From contig JAPPMU010000061.1 in NCBI GenBank assembly GCA_028873965.1, positions 951 through 64,950 on the forward strand: 64,000 nt of DNA, written 5' to 3'. Source of the DNA: Chloroflexota bacterium. GTDB lineage: Bacteria; Chloroflexota; Dehalococcoidia; Lucifugimonadales; UBA3495. Positions 25,339 through 34,511 of the stretch are shown piece by piece. Under the pieces are notes generated by a model. That model was not told where the DNA came from. It did not search any database and saw only the letters and a list, made by a program, of their open reading frames with translations. The position numbers were made by a program, and so were the translations under genes. How positions within the stretch are numbered: position 1 is the first letter of the stretch; the number at the start of each line of letters is the position of its first letter.

Positions 25339-25872
25339 ATGCTGCCATATTTCAGAACCCTGGTCGTGGCTCTGTGGGCTCCGGCGCTGGCCGGGGCGCT
25401 AGTTGCCGGGGGTACTTGGCTGGTGTGGTATTTCACGGCGATACCCTGCACCGCTGAGACCGCAGCTGAATTGATGTGCCGGCCAGGTCCTGTCTCAAGG
25501 TACATCTCAACGTCGGTACTTAACCATTGCTTCATCCATGGCAGCATCGTCGTAACCATCGTCGGAGGTTCTGACATCATGCTTTTCTTGCGCGAACGGC
25601 ACCGCAACAACCAAATGATGGAAATGATGAGAGCGTTCATGGAGGAAGTGACGGAACAGCGCAAGCAGGAAGTTGAGGCGCGCCGGGAGGCCGAAGAAAG
25701 GAACGCTGAAGAGCGCCGGCTGACCGAGGAACGCGCCGCCGAAGAGCGTCGGCAAGCCTCTGACGAACGCCGTCAGGCGGCGGCGCAGGCGGCCACACAG
25801 CAGGAGGCGTTTCTGGAAGCTCTGAACCGCCTCACCGATGCCATCGCCCAGAACGGCAGGGGCAGTCAGTAG
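25339..25872 (+). CDS. Membrane-anchored coiled-coil protein, 177 aa
   Basis: Residues about 5-30 form a membrane segment (LVVALWAPALAGALVAGGTW) and a second hydrophobic stretch lies near 68-90. From residue 95 onward the protein is a long charged coiled coil rich in Glu, Arg and Ala (REAEERNAEERRLTEERAA). The start ATG at 25339 follows GGGGG. It lies between two LLM genes. The same plan, membrane helix plus charged coil, recurs at 26961 and 52147. I do not recognise a named family, and any scaffold role is a guess. Confidence 0.65.
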   Translation: MLPYFRTLVVALWAPALAGALVAGGTWLVWYFTAIPCTAETAAELMCRPGPVSRYISTSVLNHCFIHGSIVVTIVGGSDIMLFLRERHRNNQMMEMMRAFMEEVTEQRKQEVEARREAEERNAEERRLTEERAAEERRQASDERRQAAAQAATQQEAFLEALNRLTDAIAQNGRGSQ

Positions 25873-25905
25873 GAGAACCATCGTTGCGTTCATGGAAGGT
25901 TGTTC

Positions 25906-26916
25906 ATGAAATTCGGCATCTACAGTTCCATCGCAGACCCGCCTGCGGGGGAGAACCTGGCGTTGCGGGTCGATGAAGTGGTAGCGGAGGCGAAGCTCGC
26001 CGAGTCGGTGGGTTTCGACTCGTGCTTTTTCGGCGAGCACCACCAGGACAGGGACGGCTTCCTGCCCTCGCCGCTGATCGTGTCCGCCGCCGTGGCCGCG
26101 CAGACCACGACGCTGAACCTGGGCACTTCCGTAATCCTGTTGCCGCTGCACCATCCGGTTCACCTGGCGGAGGATGTGATAACCCTGGACATCGTATCCA
26201 GGGGCCGGTTCATCCTGGGCGTGGGACTGGGCTACCAGCCGGTGGACTTCCGCACCTTCGACATCGCCATCGAGCAGCGGGTGAGCCGCTTCGAGGAGGA
26301 AATCGAGATCATCCGGCAGTGCTGGAGCGGCGAACGGTTCTCCTTCTCCGGCGAGCACTTCAACCTGGACGACCTCACCATCACGCCCAAGCCTTACTCG
26401 GACCCCGCGCCGCCCCTGTGGATCGGGGCGAGCCGCGCCCCCGGAGCCCGCCGGGCCGGTCGCATCGCCGACGGCTTCGTGGCCGGCCCCAGCACCGACC
26501 TGGAGAGCACCATCGCCCTGACCGGCGCCTACCAGCGAGCGGCAGAAGAGGCTGGCCGGGAGCCCGTGACCTGCCTCATGCGCGACGCCTGGGTTGCGCC
26601 AACACGTGCCGAGGCCGAGCAGGTGTACGGACCCGAGGTGATGGACGCCTACAAATACTACTGGCGCAATGGTCTCAACGAGTTTCGGAAGTACACCGAG
26701 GAGTCGCAGATCAACATCGACAACCTCGGCCCCGACCGCCTCATCCTGGGCGAGCCCCAGGAGGTGGTGGATGAGTTCCACCGCTGGAAGGAAGCCACGG
26801 GCGCCGACTACTTCCTGCTGCGGCTGCGCCACGCCCACTCGGGCGGGCCGCCCCACGAGCGCATCATGGAGGCCATCCAGCTCTTCGGTGAGGAAGTCAT
26901 TCCCCACTGCCAGTAG
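25906..26916 (+). CDS. LLM-class flavin-dependent oxidoreductase
   Basis: The 336-residue protein starts MKFGIYSSIADPPAGENLAL with GGAAGG upstream. It has EHHQDRDGFLPSPLIVSAAV, VILLPLHHPVHLAEDVITLD and ISRGRFILGVGLG-type signatures (here IVSRGRFILGVGLG), all typical of bacterial luciferase-like monooxygenases. The alkanal-monooxygenase-like N-terminus (GEHH) suggests FMN rather than F420, but this is not decisive. It has no partner flavin reductase nearby. It is followed by a small membrane protein gene 44 bases away. Confidence 0.9.
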   Translation: MKFGIYSSIADPPAGENLALRVDEVVAEAKLAESVGFDSCFFGEHHQDRDGFLPSPLIVSAAVAAQTTTLNLGTSVILLPLHHPVHLAEDVITLDIVSRGRFILGVGLGYQPVDFRTFDIAIEQRVSRFEEEIEIIRQCWSGERFSFSGEHFNLDDLTITPKPYSDPAPPLWIGASRAPGARRAGRIADGFVAGPSTDLESTIALTGAYQRAAEEAGREPVTCLMRDAWVAPTRAEAEQVYGPEVMDAYKYYWRNGLNEFRKYTEESQINIDNLGPDRLILGEPQEVVDEFHRWKEATGADYFLLRLRHAHSGGPPHERIMEAIQLFGEEVIPHCQ

Positions 26917-26960
26917 CATAAGCGGTATTGAACGCGCTAAGAAGGGTAAGAAGTATCCTG

Positions 26961-27308
26961 ATGATTGGGAACGCCGAATTGATTGCAATTGTCGGACTGG
27001 CCGCCATGCTATTCATTAGCGGTGTCGGCGCTGCCTATGCTCTGGGCAGTCTGCCCAGGCGCAGTGAATTCAGGGACGCCAACGACAAAAACGAGGCCGC
27101 ACACAAAGAACTGGCTGACAAGATTGAGGCCTCGCACAAAGAACTTTCCGACAAAATTGAGCAATCCCATGCCAACCTGATAGCCGAAATCCGGCGCAGC
27201 CACCAGCAGGTAATGCGCGCATTGATCAACCACCGCCATCTGGAACCCGACGGTGAGCCAATCTTCACCGAACCGCCCGACACCGAATTGGTCGCTGCTG
27301 ACAACTAA
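26961..27308 (+). CDS. Small membrane protein with 11-residue coiled-coil repeats
   Basis: The 115-residue protein has an N-terminal membrane helix (NAELIAIVGLAAMLFISGVG). Three near-identical repeats follow: HKELADKIEAS, HKELSDKIEQS and HANLIAEIRRS. Eleven-residue repeats form right-handed or straight coils. The C-terminus is acidic and proline-containing. The start is the ATG at 26961. It precedes the CMD-family gene by 25 bases and is probably in the same operon. No family is recognised. Confidence 0.65.
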   Translation: MIGNAELIAIVGLAAMLFISGVGAAYALGSLPRRSEFRDANDKNEAAHKELADKIEASHKELSDKIEQSHANLIAEIRRSHQQVMRALINHRHLEPDGEPIFTEPPDTELVAADN

Positions 27309-27333
27309 ACTGCAACTTTCAGGAGAAACCATC

Positions 27334-27894
27334 ATGCCTCGTTTCCCCATCGCGTCCCGTGATGCCGTGCCACCGGAACAAGTTGACGCTTTCGACGCTA
27401 TCGTATCCGCACGCGGCGGAGAAGTGCCTGAGTTCGGGCCCATCGCCGTCCAGCTCCACGTGCCTGAGATCGCTCAGCGCGGCGAGGTTTTGCGGGACTA
27501 TCTCCGCGCCGGAGGATCGACCCTGCCCAACAACATCGCGGAACTGGCCATGCTCACCACCGCCCGCGAGTTGGATTGCCAGTTCATCTGGCACGCCCAC
27601 GCTGCCGCCGGCCGGCGCCACGGTCTCAGCGACGCGCTGGTGGACGCCTTGCGTGACAAGCAGGACCTGCCCGAGCTGTCGGCCGCTGAATCGGTGGTCA
27701 TCAACTACGGCCGCGAGTTCTTCCGCACTCGCCGAGTTTCCCAGGCGACGTTCGATGCTGCCCGCGCGGAGTTCGGAGACCGCGGTCTGATCGAGTTGAC
27801 CAACCTGATGGGCTACTACTCGGTGCTGGCGTTCAACATCAACGCCTTCGAGCAGCTGCCCCCGGCGTCGGACGAGCCGTTTTTGCCGGTGTAG
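27334..27894 (+). CDS. Carboxymuconolactone decarboxylase (CMD/AhpD-like) family protein
   Basis: The 186-residue protein is a clear paralogue of the one at 17759-18325. It shares the MxRxPxASR start, the LPNNIAELAMLTTARELDCQ block, FIWHAHAAAGRRHG and the NYxxLAxxINxFE end. The single Cys lies in the E-x(3)-C-x(3)-H pattern. The ATG at 27334 follows AGGAG. Both copies sit near oxidoreductase genes, which suits a role in ring-fission or peroxide chemistry, but no substrate can be named. Confidence 0.87.
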   Translation: MPRFPIASRDAVPPEQVDAFDAIVSARGGEVPEFGPIAVQLHVPEIAQRGEVLRDYLRAGGSTLPNNIAELAMLTTARELDCQFIWHAHAAAGRRHGLSDALVDALRDKQDLPELSAAESVVINYGREFFRTRRVSQATFDAARAEFGDRGLIELTNLMGYYSVLAFNINAFEQLPPASDEPFLPV

Positions 27895-27911
27895 GCGTTC
27901 GGGGAACCGGA

Positions 27912-29057
27912 ATGGCCGAGCGAATCTATATTCGGAATGCCAACGGTGACCTGGAGCCTCTGACGGAAGAAAGATTTGAAACCGAGGAGCTGCTCCAGGA
28001 ATTGATCGGTCAGCATCCGGAGCTGCTGGCGGGCGAGCAGATTCGCCCGGACGACCCGTTGCGCTGGATCCTCATCAGGCGGGAAATGCCGATTGAAGGT
28101 TGGGCGATTGACCATCTGTTGCTTGATCAAGGCGCACAGCCTACGCTGGTTGAGGTAAAGCGCGGCGAAAGTCGCCGAATCCGGCGTACTGTTGTGGGAC
28201 AGATGCTTGATTATGCTGCCACCGCCGCAGGAGTCTGGTCGGGTGACGGGATGAGACAGGCTTTTGAGGAAGACGCCAGAAAGCGAGGCAAGGACCCGCT
28301 TGACGAGCTCAATAACCTGCTACGGCCAGACGATGAAACTGACGCCGAGGATTTGGCTGCCGAGTTTTGGGAAAGGGCTGCCACCAACTTGGCTGCAAAT
28401 CGGCTCCGGCTGCTGTTCGTCGCGGACGAGATTCCGGCTGAATTGGAGCGGGTAGTCAAGTTCCTGAACGAGCACACCAAGGACAATCTCGAGGTGTTGG
28501 CGATTGAGGTCAAGCAGTACCCTGGGCAATTCGGAGATGCTCTGGTTTCACGGGTAATCGGGCAAGTTGATGCTACGGTGGAGAAGCTTTCTAAAAGTCG
28601 GAATCCTTGGCTAACCGACGACGAGTTCCTGGCTAGATTCCGCCCGGATGTAGGCAGCGCAATCAAATCAATGATGACCGCTGCCGTTGAAATAACCGAT
28701 GACTCTGGTGACACCTTCCGTAAACGCACCGGGGGGAGGACCATCCGCGGACGCTGTTCACTGTGGGATCGCCCGATATACTTGGGATGGTTGCGCTTGC
28801 CGGATGTCAATAATGGTGATGGGAGTTTTATATTTCACGCTGCTTTGCGGTCAATGCCCTCTGCGCCCGATTATCCGCCGGCATTACGCACCGTCCTTGA
28901 AAAGTGGATTGACCAATTCGATAACGATACGTTTGGCGCCAACCACCAATCCGGCGCACGCATCGGACGAGAGCTTAATGCAGATGAATTCGTTGCACAC
29001 ACCGACCTGCTGACTGAGCGCCTGTGTAGTGTCTTATCCGAACTGTCCACACTATAG
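27912..29057 (+). CDS. NucS/DUF91-like PD-(D/E)XK nuclease-fold protein
   Basis: The 381-residue protein has a nuclease-like core at about 60-110: WAIDHLLLDQGAQPTLVEVK then RGESRRIRRTVVGQMLDYAA. The D-x(n)-E-V-K and the following Arg/Gln residues match the PD-(D/E)XK fold as seen in NucS/RecB-like nucleases. A second domain (RLRLLFVADEIPAELERVVK, LEVLAIEVKQY) and an alpha/beta C-terminus follow. This architecture is common in uncharacterised defence- or repair-linked proteins. It is 12 bases upstream of tldD, but co-function is unlikely. Confidence 0.72.
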   Translation: MAERIYIRNANGDLEPLTEERFETEELLQELIGQHPELLAGEQIRPDDPLRWILIRREMPIEGWAIDHLLLDQGAQPTLVEVKRGESRRIRRTVVGQMLDYAATAAGVWSGDGMRQAFEEDARKRGKDPLDELNNLLRPDDETDAEDLAAEFWERAATNLAANRLRLLFVADEIPAELERVVKFLNEHTKDNLEVLAIEVKQYPGQFGDALVSRVIGQVDATVEKLSKSRNPWLTDDEFLARFRPDVGSAIKSMMTAAVEITDDSGDTFRKRTGGRTIRGRCSLWDRPIYLGWLRLPDVNNGDGSFIFHAALRSMPSAPDYPPALRTVLEKWIDQFDNDTFGANHQSGARIGRELNADEFVAHTDLLTERLCSVLSELSTL

Positions 29058-29069
29058 AAGCCTCCCTCC

Positions 29070-30530
29070 ATGATGGATCCGCTCATCGCAACTGCTCTGG
29101 ATACCGCCCGTGCTCGCGGGGCGGAGTACGCAGATATCCGCCTGGTGTCCAACCGGGAGCAGCGCATCGTGGTGCGTAACGGCGTGGTGGAGACGATGAC
29201 CGCCGACGAGTCGGTGGGCTTGGGCATCCGCGCGGTGTACCGGGGGGCGTGGGGGTTCGCGTCGACGCGGGAGTTGACCAACGAGGCGGCCGACCAGGCG
29301 GCGGGCCAGGCGGTGCAGATCGCCCGGGCGTCGGCCAGCCACAATGGGTCAGGGCAGACTGCCGCTGAGTTGTTAGGCTCGGCCGTGTCCAGCCGGGGCA
29401 GCTACACCACGCCGATCAGCGTAGATCCGTTCACGGTACCGCTGGAGTACAAACTGGCCCTGCTGCTGGAGGCTGACCGGGCGATGGCAGCCGTATCCCA
29501 AGTGACGGCGCGGATGGCCAACGTGGTCTTCATCCGCGAGGAGCGCACCTTCGCCAACACCGAGGGCGCGCTGGTCACCCAAACCATCTACGAGGCTGGG
29601 GGCGGCGTGCAGGCCACGGCGGTGGGCAACGGTGAAACCCAGCGGCGTTCGTATCCGCAGTCCCACGGGCGGCAGCAGGGATGCGCCGGCTGGGAGTACG
29701 TAGTCGCCATGGATCTGCCGGGTAACGCGCGGCGGACGGCCGAAGAGGCCGCCGAACTGCTGACCGCCGAGCCGTGCCCCTTGAACATCAGCACCGACCT
29801 GATCATCGACAGCAGCCAGTTGGCGTTGCAAATCCACGAGTCCTGCGGCCACGCGGTGGAGCTTGACCGTGCGCTGGGCGACGAGGCTGCGTTCGCTGGC
29901 ACGTCTTTCCTGACGCCCGACCTGCTGCACGATTTTCGGTACGGCTCTGAGCAGGTAAACATCACCGCCGACAGCACCAGCGTCACCGGACTGGGCACCT
30001 TCGGGTGGGACGACGAGGGACTGCCGGCACAGGCCACGGACATCATCCGGAACGGCCAGTTCGTCGGCTACCTGATGAGCCGGGAGTCGGCAACCCGGCT
30101 GGGCATGCCGTCCAACGGCTGCATGCGCGCGTCCTCTTGGAATCGCATCCCGCTCATACGCATGACCAACGTGAGCCTGGAGCCGGGAGAGTGGACGCTG
30201 GACGACCTGATCGCCGACACCGACGACGGCATCTTTCTGGAGACCAACCGGTCGTGGTCGATTGACGACAGGCGGTACAACTTCCAGTTTGGCACCGAAG
30301 TGGGGCGGGAGATCAAGAACGGCAAGCTGGGTCGCCTGCTACGCAATTGCACCTACACCGGGATCACGCCGGAGTTTTGGCGTAGTTGCGACGCCGTGTG
30401 CGGACCGCAGCACTGGCAGCTGTGGGGCACGCCGCGATGCGGCAAGGGCCAGCCGGGCCAGATCGCGCACACCAGCCACGGGGCGAGTCCCTCGCGGTTC
30501 CGCAACGTGCGCGTCGGCGTGATACGCTAG
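29070..30530 (+). CDS. tldD: TldD-type metalloprotease subunit
   Basis: The 486-residue protein begins MMDPLIATALDTARARGAEY. It has the PmbA/TldD N-terminal fold (YADIRLVSNREQRIVVRNGV) and the metal-binding helix LQIHESCGHAVELDRALG. TldD and TldE form a heterodimeric zinc protease that cleaves unfolded peptides and matures ribosomal peptide products such as microcin B17. The partner gene follows at 30679. The region between holds a palindromic element. The ribosome site is weak. Confidence 0.92.
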   Translation: MMDPLIATALDTARARGAEYADIRLVSNREQRIVVRNGVVETMTADESVGLGIRAVYRGAWGFASTRELTNEAADQAAGQAVQIARASASHNGSGQTAAELLGSAVSSRGSYTTPISVDPFTVPLEYKLALLLEADRAMAAVSQVTARMANVVFIREERTFANTEGALVTQTIYEAGGGVQATAVGNGETQRRSYPQSHGRQQGCAGWEYVVAMDLPGNARRTAEEAAELLTAEPCPLNISTDLIIDSSQLALQIHESCGHAVELDRALGDEAAFAGTSFLTPDLLHDFRYGSEQVNITADSTSVTGLGTFGWDDEGLPAQATDIIRNGQFVGYLMSRESATRLGMPSNGCMRASSWNRIPLIRMTNVSLEPGEWTLDDLIADTDDGIFLETNRSWSIDDRRYNFQFGTEVGREIKNGKLGRLLRNCTYTGITPEFWRSCDAVCGPQHWQLWGTPRCGKGQPGQIAHTSHGASPSRFRNVRVGVIR

Positions 30531-30542
30531 CCACCAAAGCTG

Positions 30543-30647
30543 CCGTCATTCCGGCGAAAGCCGGAATCCACAAACCGTTAGGTGTCTGATTTCTCTACCA
30601 TAATTGTAGATTTATGCACTGGATTCCCGCTTTCGCGGGATTGACGG
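30543..30647. repeat. Palindromic doublet element, family A copy 3
   Basis: The left arm begins CCGTCATTCCGGCGAAAGCC and the right arm ends TTTCGCGGGATTGACGG, separated by an AT-rich core. Each arm is a hairpin. The element sits between tldD and its partner gene, so it probably lies inside a transcript. Confidence 0.87.
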
Positions 30648-30678
30648 TGAAATGTCAACATGACCTGGTTAAAACAGA

Positions 30679-32013
30679 ATGCTCGGTCGCGACTACATTC
30701 ACTCCTTGCTGCAAGAGGCCCTGCGCCACTGCCCTCCCGATGCGGACGGCGACATATACCTGACGGCGACCGAGCAGGCGCTGACCCGGTTCGCCAACAA
30801 CCGCATCCACCAGAACGTGGCGCACCAGGACGCCATCGCGCACGTCCGGGTCGCCATCGGCAAACGCCAGGGCCGCGCGGTCACCAACAACCTGTCGGAG
30901 GCGGGCCTGGCCGACGCGGTGCGCCAGGCTGGCGAGTATGCCCGGCTCATGCCCGAGGATCCCGAGTTTCCCGGCCTGCCCGAACCGTCGCCCGCCCAAT
31001 CGGTGACCGCCTACGACGCGTCAACGGCCGCATGCAACGCCGATCGCCGCGCCGCCATCGCCGGCATGGTCTGTCACAAGGCCGCGGATCTGTCCCTGGA
31101 TGCTGCCGGCTTTTGCCGCACCGGCGCCACTGAATTGGCGGTGGTCAGCACACGGGGCGCCGACGCCTACCACGCGGGTTCGTTCTCCGGTCTGCTCATC
31201 ACCGCGCGCAGCGACGACTCGGCGGGCTGGGCCAAGGGCGGCGGCTGGCGCATGGACGAGATCGACGGCGAGGCGCTGGCGGACGAGGCCATCGGCAAGG
31301 CGGTGCGGGGCCACAATCCCCGCGACCTGGAACCGGGAGAGTACCCGGTGGTGCTGGAGAACTACGGGGTGGACGACATGATGGAAGCGCTCAGCTTCTA
31401 CGGCATGGGCGCCCAGATGGTGCAGGATGGACGGAGCTGGATGACCGAACTGCAAGGGCAGCCGTCGATGAGCCCCTTGGTTTCCGTCTATGACGATGGA
31501 TTGAATCCGGCGGGGTGGCCGGTTCCGTTTGACGCTGAGGGAGTGCCCCGCCAGCGAGTGGACATCGTTACCGAAGGTGTCGTGCAGGGTCCGGTACACA
31601 ACACGTATACCGCCGCCAAAGCAGGAGTGGAATCCACTGGCCACCAGCGAGGAGCGACGGGCGGGCCGACGGCAACGAACCTGTTCATGCGGCCCGGCGA
31701 CCGAAGTACCGAGGAATTGATCGCGTTGGTGGACCGGGGGTTGTACATCACGCGGTTCTACTACACGCGCCTGTCGCATAACCGCGGGTGCGTGATGACC
31801 GGCATGACGCGGGACGGCACGTTCCTGATTCAGGACGGCGAGATCACCATGCCGGTGAAGAACCTCCGCTTCACCCAGAGCTATGTGGAGGCGTTGGCCG
31901 GCTGCCAGGCCCTGTCCGACACGGCGCATCTGAACCTGAACGAAGCCGGCGTGGCGATGCACGTGCCGGCGGCGCTGCTGGGAAGTTGGCGGTTTACGGG
32001 GCAGACGGTGTAA
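30679..32013 (+). CDS. pmbA: TldE/PmbA-type protease subunit
   Basis: The 444-residue protein has the family N-terminus (IYLTATEQALTRFANNRIHQ) and C-terminal strands including GATGGPTATNLFMRPGDRST and LYITRFYYTRLSHNRGCVMT. It lacks the HExxGH metal helix of TldD, as expected for TldE, the non-catalytic partner. Together with the upstream TldD-type protein it should form the cytoplasmic TldD/E protease. It is separated from tldD by a 148-base gap containing a mobile-looking repeat. Confidence 0.9.
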   Translation: MLGRDYIHSLLQEALRHCPPDADGDIYLTATEQALTRFANNRIHQNVAHQDAIAHVRVAIGKRQGRAVTNNLSEAGLADAVRQAGEYARLMPEDPEFPGLPEPSPAQSVTAYDASTAACNADRRAAIAGMVCHKAADLSLDAAGFCRTGATELAVVSTRGADAYHAGSFSGLLITARSDDSAGWAKGGGWRMDEIDGEALADEAIGKAVRGHNPRDLEPGEYPVVLENYGVDDMMEALSFYGMGAQMVQDGRSWMTELQGQPSMSPLVSVYDDGLNPAGWPVPFDAEGVPRQRVDIVTEGVVQGPVHNTYTAAKAGVESTGHQRGATGGPTATNLFMRPGDRSTEELIALVDRGLYITRFYYTRLSHNRGCVMTGMTRDGTFLIQDGEITMPVKNLRFTQSYVEALAGCQALSDTAHLNLNEAGVAMHVPAALLGSWRFTGQTV

Positions 32014-32045
32014 TCTAATGTAAATCAGGCATAGGGTTGAGCATT

Positions 32046-32312
32046 ATGCAAACGACGCTGAACATTGACGAGACCATCGTGGAACGGCTGTACGCGGAGG
32101 CCAAGCGGCGGGGCACGACAGCTTCTGCGCTGGCCGAGGCCGGCATTCTCAACATACTCAAAGAGGTCCCGACAGCAGCGACTCCCGACAAACTGGAAGA
32201 TCCGTGGCCCGAGTTGCCCAAATGGACCAGCGGCGGAGAGTTGGTTGACATCACCAACAAAGAGGAACTTTACCGGGTGATGGACGAGTACGATGGTTTC
32301 AGGTACGTATGA
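32046..32312 (+). CDS. VapB-like antitoxin
   Basis: The 88-residue protein starts MQTTLNIDETIVERLYAEAK, a ribbon-helix-helix-type DNA-binding start: a short strand followed by two helices (TTASALAEAGILNILKE). The C-terminal half is acidic and probably wraps the toxin. Its stop overlaps the PIN-domain gene by four bases (ATGA), the classic antitoxin-toxin layout. It should bind its own promoter and neutralise the toxin. Confidence 0.8.
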   Translation: MQTTLNIDETIVERLYAEAKRRGTTASALAEAGILNILKEVPTAATPDKLEDPWPELPKWTSGGELVDITNKEELYRVMDEYDGFRYV

Positions 32313-32743
32313 TGGTTTTCGATACTAACGTGCTGGTCTATGCAGGCCGGGATGATTCGGAGTTTCACGTCCCGTGTCGGGAACGGCTCGCACAGGCCAG
32401 GACAGGTTCATCACCTGTATTCCTGACTTGGAACGTCTGTTACGAATTTTTGCGCGTCATCACTCATCCCTCCATTTATCCCCAGCCTTGGAGCCTGAAT
32501 GATGGCTGTCGTTTTCTTGCGACGCTGCTAGAATCACCCAGGTTCGGCCTGTTGCGCCCTACGGAGAGGCATCTGATGATCCTGTCACAAATCGCGGCAG
32601 AACATCCTGCATTGCGAGGCAATGTGGTTCACGATATGCATACGGCCGTTCTGATGCGAGAGCATGGCATCACCCAAATCTGCACCATGGACAGCGACTT
32701 CCGACGTTTCCCGTTTATCGAAGTTATCGATCCGCGACAGTGA
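32309..32743 (+). CDS. PIN-domain ribonuclease toxin (VapC-like)
   Basis: The 144-residue protein starts MMVFDTNVLVYAGRDD, with the first PIN acidic residue at D5. WNVCYEFLRVITHP carries the second acidic position, and the C-terminal NVVHDMHTAVLMREHGITQI and CTMDSDFRRFP supply the others. PIN toxins cut tRNA or rRNA when released from the antitoxin. The frame and acidic residues look intact, unlike the second VapC-like gene at 58917. Confidence 0.87.
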   Translation: MMVFDTNVLVYAGRDDSEFHVPCRERLAQARTGSSPVFLTWNVCYEFLRVITHPSIYPQPWSLNDGCRFLATLLESPRFGLLRPTERHLMILSQIAAEHPALRGNVVHDMHTAVLMREHGITQICTMDSDFRRFPFIEVIDPRQ

Positions 32744-32756
32744 CTACGGAGTTTTC

Positions 32757-32954
32757 ATGAGCGATTTGAACAACGATGAAATCCAGGCACTGGCTAAGAC
32801 GGTGGGGCTCACCCTGAGCGAGCCGGAGTTGACCCAGGTCACACACAGCCTGAACGCGATGCTGGGGGAGATGGCTGCCATTAATCCCCCGGGTTTCAAC
32901 TTGGAAGAGTATTTGGCAGTAACCCATCCGGCCGACATGGAGGTGGCAGAATGA
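32757..32954 (+). CDS. GatC-like small protein
   Basis: The 65-residue protein (MSDLNNDEIQALAKTVGLTL...) resembles the small GatC subunit or the short helical partners encoded just upstream of some amidases (DUF4089-like). A helix near the N-terminus, SEPELTQVTHSLNAMLGEMA, is the likely clamp. It has a CGGAG ribosome site, and its stop overlaps the amidase start (ATGA). True GatC is normally about 95 residues, so this may serve a dedicated amidase rather than tRNA amidation. Confidence 0.7.
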   Translation: MSDLNNDEIQALAKTVGLTLSEPELTQVTHSLNAMLGEMAAINPPGFNLEEYLAVTHPADMEVAE

Positions 32955-34384
32955 CGCCGTCCGAAATACCTTTCCTGCCCGCATCCGAACTGGCCGCTGC
33001 CATTCGCGCCCGTGAGGTGTCGTGTCTGGAGGCGACGGATGCCTACCTGGCCCGCATCGAAGCGGTGGGCGACAAGCTGAACGCTTACATTACGGTGTGC
33101 GCCGATGAGGCTCGCGCCGACGCCAGGCGGCTGGACGATGAAGCCGCAGCCGGCAACTTCCGCGGGCCGCTGCACGGCGTACCGGTGGGAGTGAAGGACC
33201 AGATCTACGCCGCGGGAATCCGCAACAGCGACGGCTCCAAGATCCGCGCCGACTTCGTGCCCGACACCGACGCCACGGTAGTGGCCAAGCTCAAGGACGC
33301 CGGCGCGGTCATCATCGGCAAGACCAACATGAGCGAGTTCGCCATGGGCGACCCGATTAGCAGTTGGTTCGGGCCGGCGCGCAACCCATGGGACACCAAC
33401 CGGAATCCGGGAACCTCAAGTACCGGCAGCGGGTCCGCCACGGCGGGATTCCTGTGCGCCACCTCGCTGGGAGAGGACACCGGCGGCTCCATACGCGGGC
33501 CCGCGGCCAACTGCGGCCTGGTGGGCATCCGCCCAACGTGGGGGCGAGTCAGCCGTGCCGGAGTGGACGGCGCCAGCTGGTCCACCGACACTATTGGCCC
33601 CATTTCCCGCACCGTCACCGACTGCGCGCTGACGCTAGGCGTCATCGCCGGCCACGATCCCAAGGACCGCTACAGCCGGACCGAACCGGTGCCCGACTAC
33701 CTGGACGGGCTGGATGGCGGCGTGCGGGGGATGCGCATCGGCGTGGTGCAGGAGCTGATGGGCGGCCACGGGCTGTCCCTGAACGAGCAAAGCCGGCAGG
33801 CCGCCGCGGCCGCCGCCGAGGTGTTCGGTGAGCTGGGCGCAGAGGTGGTGCCGGTGAGCCTGCCCATGGCGCCGGTGACGGGCCCCATCGTGCGCACCAT
33901 CACCAGCACGGAGCGGGTCAGCCTGAACCCCGAGTGGCTGCGGGAACGGTTCGAGGACTACCACCCGAACACGCGGGTGTCCTTCGCGGTGGGCAACCTG
34001 ATCCCGGGGCAGGTGTACTACAAGGCGCTGAAGCTGCGGGCGTTGGTGCGCCGCCAGGTGATCGAGGCATTCCGCCACGTGGACCTGCTGATCCAACCGA
34101 CTTCCTCCGGGCCGGCCGGACTTTTGGCCGACGAGCCGGCGATGATCGACAACAAGGAGATGGCGGTTTCCGCACTGCGGGACGGCAGTTTCCGCGGGCT
34201 GTACAGCCTGAGCGGGTGCCCGGCATTGAGCATCCCGTGCGGCTTCACCGGCGACGGAGAGGGAGCGTTGCCGTTGGCCCTGCAGATCGGCGGGCCGCAC
34301 TTGGGCGAAGCGAATATCCTGCGGGCGGCGTATGCCTACGAGCAGGCCACGCCGTGGCATGAGAGGCGTCCGCCGGAACTGTAA
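32951..34384 (+). CDS. Amidase-signature enzyme (GatA/AtzF-like)
   Basis: The 477-residue protein carries the full Ser-cisSer-Lys triad: Lys82 in HGVPVGVKDQ, the cis-Ser at about 157 in GTSSTGSGS, and the nucleophile Ser180 in GEDTGGSIRGPAANCG. The family hydrolyses amides, including Glu-tRNA transamidation in GatA. A GatB gene is not nearby and the small partner is short, so a catabolic amidase is more likely than tRNA charging. The two genes are translationally coupled. Confidence 0.9.
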   Translation: MTPSEIPFLPASELAAAIRAREVSCLEATDAYLARIEAVGDKLNAYITVCADEARADARRLDDEAAAGNFRGPLHGVPVGVKDQIYAAGIRNSDGSKIRADFVPDTDATVVAKLKDAGAVIIGKTNMSEFAMGDPISSWFGPARNPWDTNRNPGTSSTGSGSATAGFLCATSLGEDTGGSIRGPAANCGLVGIRPTWGRVSRAGVDGASWSTDTIGPISRTVTDCALTLGVIAGHDPKDRYSRTEPVPDYLDGLDGGVRGMRIGVVQELMGGHGLSLNEQSRQAAAAAAEVFGELGAEVVPVSLPMAPVTGPIVRTITSTERVSLNPEWLRERFEDYHPNTRVSFAVGNLIPGQVYYKALKLRALVRRQVIEAFRHVDLLIQPTSSGPAGLLADEPAMIDNKEMAVSALRDGSFRGLYSLSGCPALSIPCGFTGDGEGALPLALQIGGPHLGEANILRAAYAYEQATPWHERRPPEL

Positions 34385-34511
34385 CTCACCCGGTCTTCCT
34401 CCAATGCCGGGAATTACCGGAATGCGCGGTCACGGATTCTGGGCGTCCGGAAAGTGTGGCGCGTATGCTCAGCCGGGCAAATACGAAAATCGGCATGAGC
34501 GTAGGATTGAG

